Below, piece by piece: positions 22,547-26,107 of a stretch of 26,107 bases of DNA. Source of the stretch: CAYGAG01 sp964347765 (GTDB taxonomy: Archaea > Thermoproteota > Bathyarchaeia > Bathyarchaeales > Bathycorpusculaceae); contig CAYGAG010000022.1 in assembly GCA_964347765.1 (NCBI GenBank), positions 1 through 26,107 of the forward strand, in the 5' to 3' direction. Position 1 is the stretch's first letter. Each line of letters starts with the position of its first letter. The notes beneath the pieces were generated by a model. The model saw only the letters and a list, made by a program, of their open reading frames with translations. It was not told the DNA's origin and did no database searches. The translations under genes and the position numbers were made by a program.

Positions 22547-24643
22547 TTGTCCTTATTCCTAGGCAAAGAGACAGTAAATGAATCTTTGGTTGAATTACCT
22601 GTCAAGGCTTTTCACCGTCACCTTATGGCTCTCGGAGCCAGTGGATCAGGTAAGACTGTGCTCTGTAAATGCGTAATGGAGGAGGCTGTTAGAAACAACA
22701 TTCCATTGATCATTGTTGATCCCCAAGGAGACATAGCTTCGCTCGCGTTGAAAGGTGATCCAGATGAAATTCAGAAGCACGGAACACCCTTAGCAATTCA
22801 GGAAGAATTCTTTGAAAAGGCGAGAATAGCCATATTCACTCCAGCTAGCAGCAAAGGCCTCCCTATCAGCGTAAACCCTTTGAGATTCCCGTCTGAGGAG
22901 ACGCCGCATGAAGAATCTATTTTGGCTCTTGACATGACGGCTACGTCACTTACCAGCTTTCTTGGATACGATTTGGACTCAGAATCCGGAAGAGGAGCCA
23001 AGGCATACTTATTTACGATATTGGAGCATCTCTGGCAAACCGGACAAGAAATAGGTGACATAGGCCATATGGCTGATGCTGTTGTGAGGCCGCCAGCTCA
23101 GATTCGCGGATCGCTTTTTGATCTTGTCACAAAGAAGGAGCCGGAAGAAATTGCGAGGAGGCTTCGCTTTCTCACGGTAGGAGCACCGTCTCTCATGTTT
23201 CAGATGGGTGCTCAAATCGACATTGACATGTTTGTGGATCGAAGCGACGGCAGGATTCCAGTGAACATTATCTATATGAACACTCTGAACTCAGCGAATG
23301 ATAAGCAGTTCTTTCTGGCTACGCTTCTCAGAGAGCTCTATTGTTGGATGTTGAAGAATCCATCAGAGCAGGTTCAGATGCTCTTTTATGTTGATGAGAT
23401 CGCACCGTATATTCCACCGTATCCGAGAAACCCTCCTCCAAAGGAGGCATATGCACTTCTCTTCAAACAGGCAAGAAAGTATGGGGTAGGCATTGTAGCT
23501 GCGACTCAGAATGTGACTGACATCGACTACAAAGCCCTTGCGCAGGTGAATACGTGGTGCTTAGGTCGCATGATGACGAAACAGGACATTGCAAGGGTGC
23601 AGAAGATAATAGAATCAATAGATCCTGTACGGGCAGACATGGTTCTTCAGAGACTTCCAAGCCTTCAAACCGGCGAGTTTTTGATGCTCTCCCCAGATTT
23701 TTTCGATGACATTGTAGACTTTCAAGTTCGATGGTTAGTTACAGACCATCTAACACTAGATGAGAAAGACATCTCTAAATGCCTGGTGCCTGAATCAAGA
23801 ATGTTCTTCGATAAGTATCTGCGCGAGGAAAAGAAGGTTGCAAAGAGCCAGGTCGCTCCCTCCTCTCTGGATCATTTGGAAAAGCGGATCAAGCTTTTCC
23901 TCAACTCTGCGAGAAAAGGCGTTTCAGCAGATTCAATTGTGGAGAACTTGAATTCTGATGCTGGAAAAGTGAGGGAGGCTCTTCAGGAACTTGTTGAGAC
24001 TGGAGTTGTAGAGAAAGGTCGTCCGCGAGGCGGCACTAAGACCCTCTATTGGTTGCAGGAGTTTGGGTTCAAACCTTCCATGAACATTGTTGGAGAGATC
24101 CTGACAGTTCCTATAAGGATTGCTCAGGTAGAGGCGACAAGAAGGGCAAGATCCTTGCTTGACGGTGGCTTCTTTGGCAAGAAGGAAGAGATCTATGAAG
24201 CCGAGTTATCATACATCCCTATCTGGAGGATCCTCGCAACACGTGAAGAGAAAAGACTATTATTCCGCAAGAAGAAGAAGTTCGATACTTTCTACATGAG
24301 TGCCCAGACCGGCGCCGTTATCTCTCTCGGCAAAAAAGAAATCGTCTTTCGGAGATTGATGAAAAAGACTGTAGAACAGCTGAAAGATTTGGATGATGAC
24401 GACGACATCACATTCGTACCCAAGCTTCCCAATGAAGTGGAAGGTTTTCCCAAGATAAGTATGGGAACAGGCAGGATTTATCGAAGACTGCGATTGACAT
24501 TGGGGGTAGACCCGGTCTCTGCAGAGATAATACTGCTGCCTGTGTGGGCTTTGAAAGCTAGACACAAGAAGAATCGCGCAAGACGCACAATATTCATGGA
24601 TGCGGCTACAGGACGCGTCCTTTCAGGCAAATTTCGTGTATGA
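22547..24643 (+). CDS. HerA/FtsK-superfamily ATPase with winged helix and duplicated C-terminal domain
   Basis: The 698-residue product starts at TTG, six bases after GAGGAG. The N-terminal half is a HerA/FtsK-type pumping ATPase: Walker A GASGSGKT (residues 30-37), DPQGDIA (58-64, the DPHGD-type motif of HerA), Walker B LFYVDEIAP (D283, E284), and VAATQNVTDID downstream as sensor-like motif. Residues about 440-505 form a winged helix (ADSIVENLN, VREALQELVETGVVEK). The C-terminus carries what looks like two copies of one small beta domain, each with IPIW or LPVW and ending FYMSAQTGAVIS or IFMDAATGRVLS. Such ATPases act as hexameric DNA or protein-DNA translocases in repair, segregation or conjugation. 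No NurA nuclease is adjacent, so this is probably not the canonical HerA of end resection. Substrate unknown. Confidence 0.87.
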   Translation: MSLFLGKETVNESLVELPVKAFHRHLMALGASGSGKTVLCKCVMEEAVRNNIPLIIVDPQGDIASLALKGDPDEIQKHGTPLAIQEEFFEKARIAIFTPASSKGLPISVNPLRFPSEETPHEESILALDMTATSLTSFLGYDLDSESGRGAKAYLFTILEHLWQTGQEIGDIGHMADAVVRPPAQIRGSLFDLVTKKEPEEIARRLRFLTVGAPSLMFQMGAQIDIDMFVDRSDGRIPVNIIYMNTLNSANDKQFFLATLLRELYCWMLKNPSEQVQMLFYVDEIAPYIPPYPRNPPPKEAYALLFKQARKYGVGIVAATQNVTDIDYKALAQVNTWCLGRMMTKQDIARVQKIIESIDPVRADMVLQRLPSLQTGEFLMLSPDFFDDIVDFQVRWLVTDHLTLDEKDISKCLVPESRMFFDKYLREEKKVAKSQVAPSSLDHLEKRIKLFLNSARKGVSADSIVENLNSDAGKVREALQELVETGVVEKGRPRGGTKTLYWLQEFGFKPSMNIVGEILTVPIRIAQVEATRRARSLLDGGFFGKKEEIYEAELSYIPIWRILATREEKRLLFRKKKKFDTFYMSAQTGAVISLGKKEIVFRRLMKKTVEQLKDLDDDDDITFVPKLPNEVEGFPKISMGTGRIYRRLRLTLGVDPVSAEIILLPVWALKARHKKNRARRTIFMDAATGRVLSGKFRV

Positions 24644-24671
24644 GTGTTCCAACACACGTATTGGGCGCACA

Positions 24672-25298
24672 TTATCGCTTAACTACGTTCTTGAAGAAAT
24701 TCTCAACGACCCTGTGCCCTTCTAGGAATGTATGGCCATTTATGACTGTTCGCTCAGGGTGAAATTGAACACCGTACAATAAACCGTGTCTATGCCTAAC
24801 CGCTTCGACTTCACATGAAGGCGAGTCTGCAAGTAGAACGAGACCTGTTGAACCAAGACTGTCCTTCGTGATGTAGTCGTAATGTGATTGAGCTAGAGGT
24901 ATAGTCTTGTGTTCTTCAAAACCGGCAAATATCTCATCAACTTCAAGTATACGTACTTGTTCAAACCTGTCTATCATTGGTTCAGTGAGGGATGCCGCTT
25001 CACAGCCTAAGGACCAGCAAAGCAGTTGGTGACCATAACAGATGCCTAGTATAGGGGTCTCGAGATGGTGGATTAGATCAACAGTTACCTTGAACATATC
25101 TCTATGAGAAGGATTCACAATTCTCGCTTTAGATCCGCTAAGAACAACAGCATCTACGTCCTTCTCAATTTCGTAGCCAGCACGAATGTCTCCAAATCGT
25201 ACTGTAATACAATCACTAAACTTCTTAATGGTTCCCAGTAATTCCTCGATGTTTGCGCGTCTATCCAAGGAGCAGTTTATTACCAGGGATTTCGTCAT
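24672..25298 (-). CDS. Class I glutamine amidotransferase (GMP-synthase-like GATase domain)
   Basis: The 208-residue product is a stand-alone triad GATase. The nucleophile elbow is GICYGHQ (C87) and the His and Glu are in YGVQFHPERT (H180, E182). DAVVLSGSKA supplies the oxyanion-side strand. It hydrolyses glutamine and would deliver ammonia to a synthase partner. It resembles archaeal GuaA subunit A (about 190 residues) but also other single-domain GATases; no GMP synthase ATP-pyrophosphatase gene is visible nearby, so I give no gene symbol. It converges with the HerA-like gene, the stops 28 bp apart, and its start faces the integrase remnant. Confidence 0.88.
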   Translation of the reverse strand: MTKSLVINCSLDRRANIEELLGTIKKFSDCITVRFGDIRAGYEIEKDVDAVVLSGSKARIVNPSHRDMFKVTVDLIHHLETPILGICYGHQLLCWSLGCEAASLTEPMIDRFEQVRILEVDEIFAGFEEHKTIPLAQSHYDYITKDSLGSTGLVLLADSPSCEVEAVRHRHGLLYGVQFHPERTVINGHTFLEGHRVVENFFKNVVKR

Positions 25299-25443
25299 CT
25301 AACCATATCCGAATTCTCGATATACATCATCATTATCTTTCTTAAGATAGCATCTTGCTTTTATCTTAATACCTGTACTTTGACGCATGTGATTGAGGAC
25401 TTCGGGAGTAGTCCCGAATAAACGCGGGTGAAAGCGATATTTT

Positions 25444-25450
25444 GAGGTGA
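25444..25450 (+). promoter_or_regulatory. Strong Shine-Dalgarno of the broken integrase
   Basis: GAGGTGA lies seven bases before the ATG at 25458. It marks the ancestral start of the integrase frame, upstream of the in-frame TGA. Confidence 0.6.
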
Positions 25451-25457
25451 AGCCAAG

Positions 25458-26075
25458 ATGGAAGTTTGTGCGATAACGATGACAAAGGTAGAGGACTGAC
25501 TCGAGACCATTCCTTCTAAGAAGACACGAAAGAACTACGTTAACGGTATCTCGAAATTCGAGACTTGGTATGAGGACAGTATAACGAAATTCATCAAGTC
25601 TCCGAATGCCACAAAGATGGTTGAGAAGTTCTATGTCTATCTTAAGCAGAGACATCCTCAGAATACTTGCAGAAACGTAACAAACGCAGTCATCCAATTT
25701 CTCAAATATCATGGAACTGATGTCAGACCACGCAAGGCTTTAGGTATCTATAGGACTGAGAGGGCGTTAGACAACCACATACTTACGATCTCAGAAGTTC
25801 AAGAAATGGCAAAGGTAGCAGACCTGAAGGAGCAGGTAGTCTTAGGAGTTCTGTTGTTGGGGCTTAGAGTAGGAGATACAATCAGGTTGAAGAAAAGCGA
25901 CTTTCACTTCAATGGAGAGCCTCCTATAGAACTCAAGCTGAGGGCTACCAAAGAAGGAACAGTATACGAGACTTTCATCAGTGAGGAACTTAAAGAACTC
26001 TTGGCGAAATACATCCCCACCCTAGAGAATGAATGGTTATTCAGTGGGGTTAGAAAGGGTTCTTACAAGATGTAG
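25458..26075 (+). pseudogene. Tyrosine-recombinase (integrase) remnant with in-frame TGA
   Basis: The frame opens at ATG 25458 after GAGGTGA and reads MEVCAITMTKVED, then TGA at 25497-25499, then continues in frame as LETIPSKKTRKNYVNGISKF and onward. The TGA sits where a Trp (TGG) would be expected, so one substitution explains it. Downstream is a SAM-like core-binding domain (VEKFYVYLKQRHPQNT, VIQFLKYHGT) and the start of the catalytic domain with the first catalytic Arg (LLLGLRVGD). The frame closes at TAG 26073-26075 before the HxxR and Tyr motifs, so the 3' half is missing or shifted. ATG 25617 could start a 152-residue fragment, but it would lack most catalytic residues. It is probably an inactive relic of an archaeal mobile element. 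Confidence 0.75.
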
Positions 26076-26107
26076 AAAATGTGGAGAGATACTCTCTGGT
26101 AGTTTCG

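Noticed and set aside
22547..25298. HerA-NurA DNA end-resection module
   Set aside because: The ATPase is HerA-like, but the neighbour is a glutamine amidotransferase on the other strand and no NurA, Mre11 or Rad50 is present.
25299..25712. Minus-strand 137-residue open frame opposite the integrase start
   Set aside because: It is rich in Cys, Leu and Arg, has no family resemblance, and lies antisense to a recognisable integrase core domain.
26040..26107. Start of a zinc-ribbon protein (CRKCGE) at the right edge in another frame
   Set aside because: Only about a dozen residues are visible with no start codon or second Cys pair, so it cannot be supported.

Overview
The window reads as a chromosomal segment of an uncultured archaeon, most likely a Bathyarchaeia-type or related TACK lineage. 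The signs are archaeal TATA boxes about 25 bp upstream of gene starts, some nearly leaderless genes, a divergent archaeal family B DNA polymerase, HerA-type and Lrp/AsnC proteins, and a long run of PKD/CARDB surface proteins. The phylum is inferred from the look of the protein families. No rRNA, tRNA or CRISPR array was seen.

Positions 1-14318 are a secreted and cell-surface gene cluster. Cohesin-like modules occur in the products starting at 3975 (two), 6168 (one) and 7306 (two). Dockerin-like duplicated Asp-rich repeats end the products of the partial gene at 2-817, the gene at 896, and again the gene at 3975. Cohesin proteins at 6168 and 7306 end in a membrane segment, dockerin proteins do not, and the 3975 product carries both modules. 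This is the parts list of a layered surface assembly (anchor, adaptor, docked subunits), but no recognisable catalytic domain is attached. Membrane-anchored CARDB proteins (1929-3581 minus; 10114-13374), a small four-helix membrane protein (9545) and a membrane-tethered caspase-fold-like protein (13461) share the neighbourhood.

Positions 14373-16276 hold an Lrp/AsnC regulator and two unrecognised soluble proteins. Positions 16493-19775 form a tight three-gene operon: a RecA/RadA-fold protein whose Walker A motif is lost, an 89-residue helical protein, and a PolB with degenerate exonuclease motifs and altered polymerase motifs (PolB2/Dpo2-like). Its architecture recalls bacterial ImuA-ImuB-DnaE2 mutasome cassettes by analogy and is the best candidate for a distinct DNA-damage-tolerance system here.

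Positions 19781-26107 hold a parvulin-type prolyl isomerase, an M28-type metallopeptidase with a C-terminal PqqD/winged-helix-like domain, a HerA/FtsK-superfamily ATPase with a duplicated C-terminal domain, a class I glutamine amidotransferase, and a decayed tyrosine integrase with an in-frame TGA just after its start. The integrase suggests a mobile-element scar at the right edge.
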